30,930 nt of DNA, from positions 11,813 through 42,742 of the forward strand of contig DLGP01000002.1 of assembly GCA_002482765.1 (NCBI GenBank). The letters run 5' to 3'. A program made the position numbers and the translations under genes. Positions 16,653 through 24,204 of this stretch are shown here, one piece after another. How positions within the stretch are numbered: position 1 is the stretch's first letter; each line of letters starts with the position of its first letter. Under the pieces are notes generated by a model, which worked only from the letters and a program-made list of their open reading frames with translations, did not search any database and was not told the origin of the DNA. The DNA comes from Alphaproteobacteria bacterium UBA7691. Its GTDB lineage: Bacteria; Pseudomonadota; Alphaproteobacteria; Ferrovibrionales; Ferrovibrionaceae.

Positions 16653-16668
16653 TATAACGCATGTTCTA
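16653..16668. promoter_or_regulatory. Candidate TetR operator between tetR and the DMT transporter
   Basis: The 16 bases TATAACGCATGTTCTA form an imperfect palindrome (TA-x-AAC, four bases, GTT-x-TA; five of eight pairs match). It lies in an AT-rich stretch 55 bases from the regulator start and 23 bases from the transporter start, overlapping where promoters of both are expected. Inferred from symmetry and position only. Confidence 0.45.
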
Positions 16669-16691
16669 AAATTCAATAAAAGCTTGGCTTT

Positions 16692-17633
16692 ATGACCGAC
16701 ATACCCTCCACGAACACACCGGCCGGCACCCTGCCGCTCGGCATTTTGCTGCGTGGCCTGCTGTGGGCCGGCACCACTGTGGCGATTTTCTCCGGCTGGT
16801 TCGTGGTGACGCGCTTCGGCATGGCGCATCATATGGGGGTGTGGGATGTGATGGCGCTGCGCTTCGGCGGCGGCGCCTTGCTGCTTATGCCGGTGCTGCT
16901 TTTCCCGGCCCATAGGCTGCCTGCGCGTGCCTGGGCAGAAGGCTTGCTGCTGGCCGTGTTATGGGGCGGCCCCTTCGTTTATCTGGTGGCCCTCGGCCTG
17001 CAACTCACCTCGGTGGCTCAGGTGGCCACCACTACGCCGCCGCTGATGCCGGTTTTTGCCGGCCTGATCGGCTGGTGGCTGTTGCGGGAAAAACCCGGCA
17101 TGCCGCGCCTGATCGGCTATGGCGTCATCATTGCCGGCATTGCGACGCTATTCGTCAGCCAGCTTCAGGCCCGCGGCATGCCAAGGCTGGATGGCGTGGT
17201 CGTGCTGATCCTGGCTGCAATCCTGTGGGCGCTCTACACCCTGCGCTTCCGGCGCAGCGGTCTCAACGCCATCCAGGCCGCAGCCCTGATTTGCTTCTGG
17301 TCGGCATTATTTTTCCTGCCGATCTACTATTTTGCCGGGCTATCACATCTGAACGAGGCGCCCTTGCAGGCGCTGCTATTCCAGATGGTGTATCAGGGCT
17401 GCCTGATGAGCGCGGTCGCCATAGTCACCTTCAACCGCGCTGTTACACTGCTGGGCGCCGGTGCGGCCGCCGCAATCATCGCCCTGATCCCGTGTCTCGC
17501 CACCCTACTGGCCGTGCCTTTCCTGGGCGAAGTGCCAAGCCTGGTGGATGCCGTGGCAACCGGAATCATCGCGCTTGGCGTGATCTTCGCGGCGCGCCCA
17601 ACTCCATCCAAGCCGGCTCAGACCGCGCCATAA
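16692..17633 (+). CDS. DMT superfamily (EamA) transporter
   Basis: This 313-residue integral membrane protein has two EamA repeats with about ten hydrophobic helices in total. The first starts at GILLRGLLWAGTTVAIFSGW, and the second begins near GVVVLILAAILWALYTLRF. LQLTSVAQVATTTPPLMPVFAGLIGWWLLREKPG is the usual EamA helix pair, with the second copy at FNRAVTLLGAGAAAAIIALIPCLATLLAVPFLGE. Family members export amino acids, metabolites or drugs, and the substrate here cannot be read from sequence. The divergent TetR gene makes an inducible exporter likely. The end overlaps the convergent monooxygenase gene by 16 bases. Confidence 0.9.
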   Translation: MTDIPSTNTPAGTLPLGILLRGLLWAGTTVAIFSGWFVVTRFGMAHHMGVWDVMALRFGGGALLLMPVLLFPAHRLPARAWAEGLLLAVLWGGPFVYLVALGLQLTSVAQVATTTPPLMPVFAGLIGWWLLREKPGMPRLIGYGVIIAGIATLFVSQLQARGMPRLDGVVVLILAAILWALYTLRFRRSGLNAIQAAALICFWSALFFLPIYYFAGLSHLNEAPLQALLFQMVYQGCLMSAVAIVTFNRAVTLLGAGAAAAIIALIPCLATLLAVPFLGEVPSLVDAVATGIIALGVIFAARPTPSKPAQTAP

Positions 17634-18907
17634 CGCGCATCCAGCGAAGCGCGGGTATTCAGCGCATCCTTGTCAAAGCCGGCAATCAGCTTGTAATCCT
17701 TGGCCGAGGCTTCAAGCTCGCTGCGGCTGATGATGTCATCCAGCTTGGCATAACCCTTGGGCGCCCGCTCCTCAACATATTGCATCACCCGCTCCGGCCC
17801 GTTGGCGCGATTGGCCAGCACAATGCGGGCGGTGGCCGGCAGGCGCTCGGCCTCATAGGCGCGCAGAGCGGCCAGCGGATCGTGAATCGTGGCCAGACGA
17901 TGCGCCAGCACGCGCGCATCGATGATCGCCTGGCTGGCACCATTGGAGCCGATTGGATACATCGCATGCGCCGCATCGCCCAGCAGGGTGACACGATCAA
18001 AGCTCCAATGTTCCACCGGGTCGCGGTCCACCATGGGGAATTCATAGATCGCCTGGGCGCCCCGGATCAGGCCGGGCACATCAAGCCAGCCGAAATTCCA
18101 GCTCTCAAATCGCGGCAGGAAATCCTCAATCCGGCCCGGCCGGTTCCAGTCCTCGCGGTTCCACGGGGTATCGTTGGGATAGCGCAGTTCGGCGATCCAG
18201 TTGACCACACTGCGGCCACGCCCGGCGGCTTCGGGGTCAATCGGATAGCAGACAAATTTCTGATCCTGATGCCCGGCCATGATCATCGAGCGGCCGGAAA
18301 GATAGGGCGTCGCCTCGGTGGTGGCGCGCCACAGCACGGCGCCATTCCATTTCGGCGCCCCTTCATCCGGGTAGAAAGCCGCGCGCACCGCCGAATGGAT
18401 GCCATCCGCGCCGATCAGCAAGGCGCAACGCTGCGCCGGCAGCGCTGCACCATCCGAACGGCGCCGCAGCCGAACCGTGACACCCGTGGCATCCTGCTCA
18501 AAGCCAAGCAGTTCAGTGTCGGTCTGCACCGCATCGGCACCAAGCCGTTCGCGCACCGCGTCAAACAGCAGCATCTGCAAGGCGCCGCGATGCACCGAGA
18601 ATTGTGGCCAGTTGTAGCCGGCATCCAAACCGCGTGCCTCACGCCAGATTTCCTGGCCAAATTTGTTGGTGTAGATCAGTTCCTTGGTGCGGATGGCGCG
18701 GGCTTCCAGGCGGTCGGCCAAGCCCAGTTCGGTCAATTCGCGCACCGCATGCGGCAGCACATTGATACCGACGCCCAAAGGCCGGATACTCGGCACGGCT
18801 TCCACCAGCCGGGCCGGAATGCCGGCGCGATGCAGGCTGAGCGCCAGGGTGAGGCCGCCGATACCGGCGCCAACGATCAGCACATCCGGGGCTTGAGAAC
18901 CGGCCAT
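17618..18907 (-). CDS. FAD-dependent aromatic monooxygenase, PhzS-like group A flavoprotein
   Basis: This 429-residue flavoprotein hydroxylates an aromatic or heteroaromatic compound using NAD(P)H and O2. It has the N-terminal dinucleotide fold VLIVGAGIGGLTLALSLHRAG, then IRPLGVGINVLPHAVREL, the second motif LLIGADGIHSAVRA, and the FAD-ribityl motif LLGDAAHAMYPIGSNGASQA. The pattern around FSVHRGALQMLLFDAVRERL and YEFPMVDRDPVEHW follows the pyocyanin enzyme PhzS closely from memory, so this subgroup is preferred over salicylate hydroxylase. The ATG at 18907 has GGGAGGAAG upstream; an earlier ATG at 18964 would lie inside the operator. It is divergent from a MarR regulator and next to a Liv-type importer, which suggests an inducible catabolic function. 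Confidence 0.88.
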   Translation of the reverse strand: MAGSQAPDVLIVGAGIGGLTLALSLHRAGIPARLVEAVPSIRPLGVGINVLPHAVRELTELGLADRLEARAIRTKELIYTNKFGQEIWREARGLDAGYNWPQFSVHRGALQMLLFDAVRERLGADAVQTDTELLGFEQDATGVTVRLRRRSDGAALPAQRCALLIGADGIHSAVRAAFYPDEGAPKWNGAVLWRATTEATPYLSGRSMIMAGHQDQKFVCYPIDPEAAGRGRSVVNWIAELRYPNDTPWNREDWNRPGRIEDFLPRFESWNFGWLDVPGLIRGAQAIYEFPMVDRDPVEHWSFDRVTLLGDAAHAMYPIGSNGASQAIIDARVLAHRLATIHDPLAALRAYEAERLPATARIVLANRANGPERVMQYVEERAPKGYAKLDDIISRSELEASAKDYKLIAGFDKDALNTRASLDARYGAV

Positions 18908-18948
18908 CTGCTTCCTCCCATGTTTTTTAATTTTACCGGTGATTTTTG

Positions 18949-18971
18949 AATTGTATGGTTGCATTACAATT
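18949..18971. promoter_or_regulatory. Candidate MarR operator
   Basis: AATTGTA at 18949-18955 and TACAATT at 18965-18971 are perfect 7-base inverted arms separated by nine bases. The site sits between the divergent monooxygenase and MarR genes and overlaps the predicted -35 box of the rightward promoter. MarR dimers usually bind palindromes of about this size, so autoregulation plus control of the monooxygenase is likely. Confidence 0.65.
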
Positions 18972-18986
18972 AGCTGAAGCTAGAAT
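18959..18986 (+). promoter_or_regulatory. Predicted sigma-70-type promoter for marR and possibly the liv genes
   Basis: TTGCAT at 18959-18964 and TAGAAT at 18981-18986 are spaced by 16 bases, a fair match to a housekeeping promoter. The -35 box lies within the candidate MarR operator. A start near 18993 would leave a leader of about 60 bases before the ATG at 19052. Confidence 0.45.
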
Positions 18987-19051
18987 GCCTGGCAAGCGTG
19001 AGCTGGGCCAACCAGCCGCGGAGCAACATTCAGGGGGCACGGGAACAGCCT

Positions 19052-19504
19052 ATGGCAGCCGGCAAGGCGGCACATTCTGCCAGCAGCGAGATCGATTACG
19101 GCGACCTGCCGGATTTGATCGGTTATGTGCTGCGCCGCGCCCAATTGCGGCTTTATGAGGATTTCTACGCGGCTTTGCATGGCACCGGCATCAGCCCGGC
19201 GCTGTTTTCCGCCCTGGTGCTGGTGGAGCGTAATCCCGGTTTGCAGCAGGGCCGGCTCGGCCAGGCGCTGGGTGTGGCGCGTTCCGGCGCCATGACCATG
19301 GTGGACCGGCTGGAGCGGCTGGGGCTGGTGCAACGCCAGCCGGCGCCGCATGACCGCCGCGCCTATGGCCTGCACCTGACACCCAAGGGCCAGAAACAGG
19401 CCGCCAGCCTGCGCGCCAGGGTGAGCGAGCATGACCAGCGGATCGGCCATCGCATGGATGCCGCCGAGCGCCGCAAGTTGATGGAACTGCTACAAAGGAT
19501 ATAG
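19052..19504 (+). CDS. MarR family transcriptional regulator
   Basis: This 150-residue winged-helix regulator has the MarR fold with LIGYVLRRAQLRLYEDFYAAL as the first dimerisation helix, then GISPALFSALVLVERNPGLQ, the recognition region LGQALGVARSGAMTMVDRLERLGLV and the wing QRQPAPHDRRAYGLHLTPKG, where the DxR motif is HDRRAY. The ATG at 19052 is chosen because the alternative GTG at 18998 would start within a few bases of the predicted transcript start; the GTG form would add 18 residues. It is divergent from the PhzS-like monooxygenase and 89 bases upstream of the Liv-type operon. It probably responds to the aromatic substrate of that enzyme, which is inference. Confidence 0.9.
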   Translation: MAAGKAAHSASSEIDYGDLPDLIGYVLRRAQLRLYEDFYAALHGTGISPALFSALVLVERNPGLQQGRLGQALGVARSGAMTMVDRLERLGLVQRQPAPHDRRAYGLHLTPKGQKQAASLRARVSEHDQRIGHRMDAAERRKLMELLQRI

Positions 19505-19593
19505 AGCCTAGACGCTTTTTGGGTGGCGGATGATCCGCTAAGGTTACAAACAAGGCCGGGGCGCAACAGCCCTGGCGACCACCGGGAGGGACC

Positions 19594-20829
19594 ATGACCA
19601 AGAAACTTACCCGCCGCCAGTTCGGCCAGACGGCAGTTGCCACTGCCGCGCTCACCGCCGGCATCGCGCCGTTCAATATCGGCCGCGCCCAGGCGCGCGT
19701 GCTCAAGATCGGCTCGATCCATCCACGTTCCGGCTTCCAGGCCCAGCTTGGCCTGGCCTGCCAGCGCGGCATCGACATCGCCCCGCGCGTGCTGAAATCG
19801 CTCGGCATCAATGCCGAGGTCGAGATCATGAATGCCGACACCGAGTCGAATGTCGACATCGCCCGCAGCCGCGCCGAGAAGCTGGTGAATGACGGCGCCC
19901 AGGTGCTGATCGGCGCCTTCGATAGCGGCCAGTCTGCTGCCATCGCCCAGGTGGCCGAGCAGAAGGGCGTGCCCTACATCATCAACGTGGCTGCCGCGCC
20001 GCAGATCACCGAGCAGGGCTACAAATACGTCTTCCGCAACTTCCCCACCGCGCCGATGCTGGTGGGCGATGGCCTGGCGCTGATGAAAACGGTGTTCGAC
20101 CATAGTGGCGTGACGCCGAAAACCGCCGTGTTCATGCATGCCAACGATACCTTCGGCCAGGCCATGGCCGGCGCGATCAAGGCGATGGCGCCGCGCTTCA
20201 ACCTGCCGTTCCAGATTGTCGAAACCATCAGCTACGATCCGCAGGCCAAGGATCTGTCGGTGGAAATCGCCAAGGCCAAGGCCACCAATGCCGACATGGT
20301 GATGCCGGTGACGCGCCTCAACGATGCCATCCTGCTGATCCGCGAAATGGTGAAGCAGCGCTGGGAGCCGAAGGTGATCATGAGCCCCGGCGCGCCGGGC
20401 TTTTATGAAGGCCAGTTCTACCGCACACTCGGCAAGTATTCCGATTATCTGCTGACCAATGTGCCCTGGTACAATCCGCGCGCCAGCATCACGCAGAAGC
20501 TGCTGGAGGAATTCACCAAGAGCTACAAGAACGAGCTGTTCGAGCTGAATGTCGGCTTCTCGTTCGAAGCCATGATGGTGGCGGTGGATGCCTTCAACCG
20601 CGCCAAGAGCACCAATGGCAAGGAACTGGCCGATGCCATCCGCGCCACCAAGATCACCGATCATGTGATGGCCGGCGGCACGCTCGAATTCAACGAGAAG
20701 GGGCAGAATGTCAACATCAAGTCGGTGACGCTGCAAAATATCGGCCAGCGCCCGAAGGTGGTGTTGCCGCTGAATGTGTCGGAAGACAATCTGCTGCTGC
20801 CGATGCCGGGCTGGACCAAGCGCGGCTGA
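19594..20829 (+). CDS. Branched-chain-amino-acid-type ABC transporter substrate-binding protein
   Basis: This 411-residue periplasmic binding protein has an N-terminal twin-arginine-like signal (TRRQFGQTAVATAALTAG, cleavage near AQA), so it may be exported folded by the Tat system. The mature part is the two-lobed LivJ/LivK type I fold: LKIGSIHPRSGFQAQLGLAC, VLIGAFDSGQSAAIAQVAEQ, GVPYIINVAAAPQIT and FGQAMAGAIKAM. Many homologues of this family bind aromatic acids, urea or amides rather than leucine, so the ligand is open. The ATG follows a strong GGGAGG. A strong hairpin with a T-run lies between it and the permease gene, so this protein should be made in excess over the membrane components. 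Confidence 0.9.
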   Translation: MTKKLTRRQFGQTAVATAALTAGIAPFNIGRAQARVLKIGSIHPRSGFQAQLGLACQRGIDIAPRVLKSLGINAEVEIMNADTESNVDIARSRAEKLVNDGAQVLIGAFDSGQSAAIAQVAEQKGVPYIINVAAAPQITEQGYKYVFRNFPTAPMLVGDGLALMKTVFDHSGVTPKTAVFMHANDTFGQAMAGAIKAMAPRFNLPFQIVETISYDPQAKDLSVEIAKAKATNADMVMPVTRLNDAILLIREMVKQRWEPKVIMSPGAPGFYEGQFYRTLGKYSDYLLTNVPWYNPRASITQKLLEEFTKSYKNELFELNVGFSFEAMMVAVDAFNRAKSTNGKELADAIRATKITDHVMAGGTLEFNEKGQNVNIKSVTLQNIGQRPKVVLPLNVSEDNLLLPMPGWTKRG

Positions 20830-20850
20830 CAGGCTTAACCAAGGGGGTGG

Positions 20851-20883
20851 CACCCACGGCGCCAAAAGCGCCGTGGGTGTTTT
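20851..20883 (+). terminator. Strong intra-operon hairpin with T-run between binding protein and permease
   Basis: A perfect 12-bp stem, CACCCACGGCGC (20851-20862) with GCGCCGTGGGTG (20868-20879), closes a 5-base loop and is followed by TTTT. It has the form of a rho-independent terminator but sits inside the liv operon, seven bases before the next ATG. Partial termination or protection of the upstream mRNA end is likely. Confidence 0.85.
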
Positions 20884-20889
20884 GACGGA

Positions 20890-21759
20890 ATGCCGATAGA
20901 ACTCATACTCAATGTCACTTTGCAGGGTCTGCTCACCGGGCTGGTTTATGGCCTGATGGCGCTTGGCCTCAGCGTTATTTTCGGCGTGGTGCGGGTGGTC
21001 AATTTTGCCCATGGCGAGATGATGACCATCGGCATGTATGGCGCCATTGTTGCCTTCGGGGTCTGGAATATCGATCCGCTGGTGGCCATGGTGCCGATCG
21101 CCATCCTGCTATTTGCGCTTGGCTATTTGATGCAGTCGCTGCTGATCAATCCGTTTATCAACCGGCCGGAGCACAGCCAGTTCATGCTGCTGGCCGCCGT
21201 GGCGATCATCATGGTGAACGGCCTGCTGATGATTTTCGGCCCGGATGCGCGCACCACGCTGGTGGATTACGCGCTTGATTCGGTGGAGATCGGCCCGCTG
21301 CTGGCCGACAAGGTGCGCCTGATCACCGCCGGCCTGGCGTTGCTGATCACCGCCGGCCTGTTCGCCTTCTTCCGCCTCTCGCTCACCGGCAAGGCGATCC
21401 GCGCCTGCGCCGATAATTACCTTGGCGCCCTGGTGGTCGGCCTTAATGTCAAACGGCTCTATGCCTTCACCTTCGGGCTTGGCTCGGCCTGCGTCGGCGC
21501 GGCCGGCGCCATGATGGTGCTGCTGATCGACGTGACGCCCAATCTCGGCCCGGCCTTCACGTTGCAGGCTTTTGTCATCGTTATTGTCGGCGGCCTCGGC
21601 TCGATGCCCGGCGCGCTGCTTGGCGGTGTGTTGATCGGCCTGTCGGAAGCTTTGTCCGGCCTGTTCTTTGCACCCTCGGCCAAGAGCATGTTCGCCATCG
21701 CGCTGCTGATCCTGGTGCTGCTATTCCGGCCGCAGGGCCTGCTCGGGAGGAAAGCCTGA
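20890..21759 (+). CDS. livH: Liv-type ABC transporter permease (LivH family)
   Basis: This 289-residue inner-membrane permease has about eight hydrophobic helices. Family landmarks are LTGLVYGLMALGLSVIFGVVRVVNFAHGEMM near the N-terminus, FAFFRLSLTGKAIRACADN and the C-terminal FVIVIVGGLGSMPGALLGG loop that docks the ATPase, ending in RPQGLLGRKA. The start at 20890 has only a weak ribosome-binding site, ACGGA, right behind the operon hairpin, so its translation may be low or tied to the leaky terminator. Its stop overlaps the livM start as TGATG. The gene symbol denotes the family; the transported compound is not established. Confidence 0.9.
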   Translation: MPIELILNVTLQGLLTGLVYGLMALGLSVIFGVVRVVNFAHGEMMTIGMYGAIVAFGVWNIDPLVAMVPIAILLFALGYLMQSLLINPFINRPEHSQFMLLAAVAIIMVNGLLMIFGPDARTTLVDYALDSVEIGPLLADKVRLITAGLALLITAGLFAFFRLSLTGKAIRACADNYLGALVVGLNVKRLYAFTFGLGSACVGAAGAMMVLLIDVTPNLGPAFTLQAFVIVIVGGLGSMPGALLGGVLIGLSEALSGLFFAPSAKSMFAIALLILVLLFRPQGLLGRKA

Positions 21760-22769
21760 TGCGCGCGCTGTATGATCGCCTGCTGGATGGTGTGCCGCGC
21801 CGCGCCCTCAGCCTGCTTGCCCTGCTGCTTGCCGCCCTGCTTGTGGCGCCGCTGCTGGTGGATGCCTATATCCTGTCGATCCTGATCCTGGTGCTGTATT
21901 TTGCTTATACTGGCCAGGCCTGGAATGTGATGATGGGCTTTTGCGGCCAGCTCTCCTTGGGCCATTCACTCTATGTCGGCCTGGCCGCCTACACCGCCGC
22001 TGCGCTGTATGTGCATTTCAAGCTGCCGCCCAGCCTTGGGGTATTCGCCGCCATCGGCGTCAGCATGGCTTTTGGTGCCGGCATCGGCTTTCTGGCTTTC
22101 CGCTTCGGCATCGGCGGCACGTATTTTGCGCTGCTCACCATCGCCTTTGCCGAGTTCACCCGGGTCGGCTTCGATCACTTCGCCTGGGTCAACGGCTCGG
22201 GCGGTTTCTTCCTGCCGGTGGAGCAATATACCCGCAATGATGTGCTGAACCTGCGCGGCCGGCCGGTGATGTTCTATTACCTGCTGCTCGGCTTCACTGC
22301 CGCCGCCTTTGTATTCTGCCGCTGGCTGCTCACCGGCCGCATCGGCTATTACTGGCTGGCGATCCGCGAGGATCAGGAAGCCGCGCAAACGCTCGGCATC
22401 AACACTTTCCGCTACAAGATGCTGGCGGTGCTGATCTCCAGCGGCATGACCGCGATCAGCGGCGTGTTCTTCGCCTTCTACTACAACAACCTGTTCCCCG
22501 AGCAGATTTTCAATATCAGCCGCTCGATCGAACTGATCCTGGGGCCGATCATCGGCGGCCTGGGTTCGCTGTTCGGTCCGATCTTGGGCGCCTTTGTGCT
22601 CACTGTGCTGGCTGAAGGGCTGTATGAACTGCTGCATGGCCTGGGCTACGATATCCCCGGCGTGAAGCATGTTTTCTACGGCATCTGCCTGGCTGCCGTG
22701 ATCATGTATCTGCCGCATGGCATCTGGCCGCCCCTGCGCCGCCGCCTGGGGTTGGAGACCAAGTCATGA
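21759..22769 (+). CDS. livM: Liv-type ABC transporter permease (LivM family)
   Basis: This 336-residue second permease has about nine to ten helices. Seen landmarks are LILVLYFAYTGQAWNVMMGFCGQLSLGHSLYVGLAAYTAA (the conserved G-Q-x-S-L-G-H stretch), FGIGGTYFALLTIAFAEFTRV, TGRIGYYWLAIREDQEAAQTLGIN and the C-terminal ATPase-docking segment IIGGLGSLFGPILGAFVLTVLAE. It should form the heterodimeric membrane channel with LivH. The ATG follows GGGAGGAAAG and overlaps the livH stop by one base, while its stop overlaps the livG start as ATGA, so the membrane and ATPase genes are translated as a coupled set. Confidence 0.92.
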   Translation: MRALYDRLLDGVPRRALSLLALLLAALLVAPLLVDAYILSILILVLYFAYTGQAWNVMMGFCGQLSLGHSLYVGLAAYTAAALYVHFKLPPSLGVFAAIGVSMAFGAGIGFLAFRFGIGGTYFALLTIAFAEFTRVGFDHFAWVNGSGGFFLPVEQYTRNDVLNLRGRPVMFYYLLLGFTAAAFVFCRWLLTGRIGYYWLAIREDQEAAQTLGINTFRYKMLAVLISSGMTAISGVFFAFYYNNLFPEQIFNISRSIELILGPIIGGLGSLFGPILGAFVLTVLAEGLYELLHGLGYDIPGVKHVFYGICLAAVIMYLPHGIWPPLRRRLGLETKS

Positions 22770-23497
22770 GCGCCGCGCCTTTGCTTGCCGTCAACGGCAT
22801 CTCCAAAAGCTTCCGTGGCCTCAAGGCCGTGTCGGGCGCCAGCCTGACCGTGCCGCGCGGTGGCATTGTCAGCCTGATCGGGCCGAATGGCGCCGGCAAA
22901 ACCACCTGCTTCAACATGATTGCCGGTGTGTTCAAGCCGGATGAAGGCAGCATCATGCTGGATGGCCGCAGCATCGGCGGCCTGCGCCCGGACCAGATCT
23001 GCCATGCCGGCATCGGCCGCACCTTTCAGTTGGTGAAGCCGTTCAAGGAACTCAGCGCGCTGGACAATGTGATTATCGGCGCGCTGCGCAGCGAAACCGA
23101 TACCCGCAAGGCCAAACGCGAGGCCGAGGCGGTGCTCGACCGGCTTGGCATGCTCGACAAACGCGACCAGCCGGCGGCGCAGCTGACCCTGCCCGAACGT
23201 AAACGGCTGGAAGTGGCCCGCGCCCTAGCCACACGGCCCACCATCCTGCTGTTGGATGAAGTGATGGCCGGCCTGCGCCCAACCGAAACCGACCAGATGG
23301 TGGCGGTGTTTCGCGAGCTCAATCGCGGCGGCCTGACCATCCTGCTGATTGAACATGTGATGCGGGCGGTGATGGCTTTGTCGCAGCAGGTGGTGGTGCT
23401 GCATCATGGCGAGGTTATTGCGCGCGGCGAACCCGAAGCGGTGGTACGCGACCCGGCAGTGCTGGAATGTTATCTCGGCGAGGAGGCCGCCGTATGA
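22766..23497 (+). CDS. livG: Liv-type ABC transporter ATP-binding protein (LivG family)
   Basis: This 243-residue ATPase has Walker A GPNGAGKT (39-46), IGRTFQLVKPFKELSALDNV as the Q-loop region, Walker B ILLLDEVMAGLRPTET and the switch His in LLIEHVMRAVM. The signature is LTLPERKRLEVARAL instead of the usual LS-x-GQ-type form, a variant I recall from other alphaproteobacterial LivG proteins, so it is not taken as a defect. It pairs with LivF to power the transporter. The start overlaps the livM stop, and its own stop overlaps the livF start. Confidence 0.92.
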   Translation: MSAAPLLAVNGISKSFRGLKAVSGASLTVPRGGIVSLIGPNGAGKTTCFNMIAGVFKPDEGSIMLDGRSIGGLRPDQICHAGIGRTFQLVKPFKELSALDNVIIGALRSETDTRKAKREAEAVLDRLGMLDKRDQPAAQLTLPERKRLEVARALATRPTILLLDEVMAGLRPTETDQMVAVFRELNRGGLTILLIEHVMRAVMALSQQVVVLHHGEVIARGEPEAVVRDPAVLECYLGEEAAV

Positions 23498-24201
23498 GCC
23501 TGGAAATTGAAGGCCTCGACGTATTCTATGGTGATGCGCAGGCGCTGGATGATGTCAGCCTGACCGCGCCTGCCGGCGAGATCGTTGCCATTGTTGGCGC
23601 CAATGGCGCCGGTAAATCCACCCTGATCCGCACCATTGCCGGCATCGAGCCGCCGCGCCGGGGCCGCATCCGCTATAACGGCAGGGATATCGCCGGGCTG
23701 CCAAGCTACAAGGTGTGCAACCTCGGCATCGGCCAGGTGGCCGAGGGGCGCCAGGTGTTTCCCACCCTCACGGTAATGGAAAACCTCCAGATGGGCGCGT
23801 TGCTGCCACGCGCCAAGGGCAAGGAAAAGCAGACGCTGGATGAGATATTCGGCCTGTTCCCGCGCCTCGCCGAGCGACGCGGCCAGTTGGCCGGCACCAT
23901 GTCGGGCGGCGAACAGCAGATGCTGGCCATCGGCCGCTGCCTGATGGGCCAGCCGGAACTGATCATGTTCGACGAACCATCGCTGGGCCTGGCGCCGGCC
24001 GTGGTGCAGGAAGTGTTCCGCATCATCCGCCTGCTGCATGAGCGCGGCCTCAGCATCATCCTGGTGGAGCAGAATGTTGCCGTTTCGCTGAAACTGGCGC
24101 AGCAGGCCTATGTGCTGGAAAATGGCCGCATCGCCATGCAGGGCAGCGGCGAGGCCCTGCTGCATGATGATCGCGTGCGGCAAGCCTATCTCGGATTGTA
24201 G
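23494..24201 (+). CDS. livF: Liv-type ABC transporter ATP-binding protein (LivF family)
   Basis: This 235-residue ATPase has Walker A GANGAGKS (35-42), the LivF-typical GQVAEGRQVFPTLTVMENLQMG, signature MSGGEQQMLAIGRCL, Walker B LIMFDEPSLGLAP and ILVEQNVAVSL as the switch region, where Gln replaces the usual His as is normal for this family. The ATG at 23494 sits in ATGA with the livG stop and has GAGGAGG upstream; an earlier start at 23467 would add nine residues and is not needed. It is the last gene of the operon. Its stop is three bases from the convergent fic stop, with no obvious hairpin between them. Confidence 0.92.
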   Translation: MSLEIEGLDVFYGDAQALDDVSLTAPAGEIVAIVGANGAGKSTLIRTIAGIEPPRRGRIRYNGRDIAGLPSYKVCNLGIGQVAEGRQVFPTLTVMENLQMGALLPRAKGKEKQTLDEIFGLFPRLAERRGQLAGTMSGGEQQMLAIGRCLMGQPELIMFDEPSLGLAPAVVQEVFRIIRLLHERGLSIILVEQNVAVSLKLAQQAYVLENGRIAMQGSGEALLHDDRVRQAYLGL

Positions 24202-24204
24202 GCT

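Noticed and set aside
16961..18949. 662-codon open frame on the plus strand across the transporter and the monooxygenase
   Set aside because: It runs in a wrong frame through one real gene and antisense to another, with no family similarity; this arises from high third-base GC.
19363..21012. 549-codon open frame on the minus strand opposite the substrate-binding protein
   Set aside because: His-rich antisense translation with no domain, opposite a clear binding-protein gene.
22766..23497. Degenerate ABC signature (LTLPERKR) in LivG as a sign of inactivation
   Set aside because: The variant occurs in other alphaproteobacterial LivG proteins as I recall, and Walker A, Walker B and the switch region are intact.
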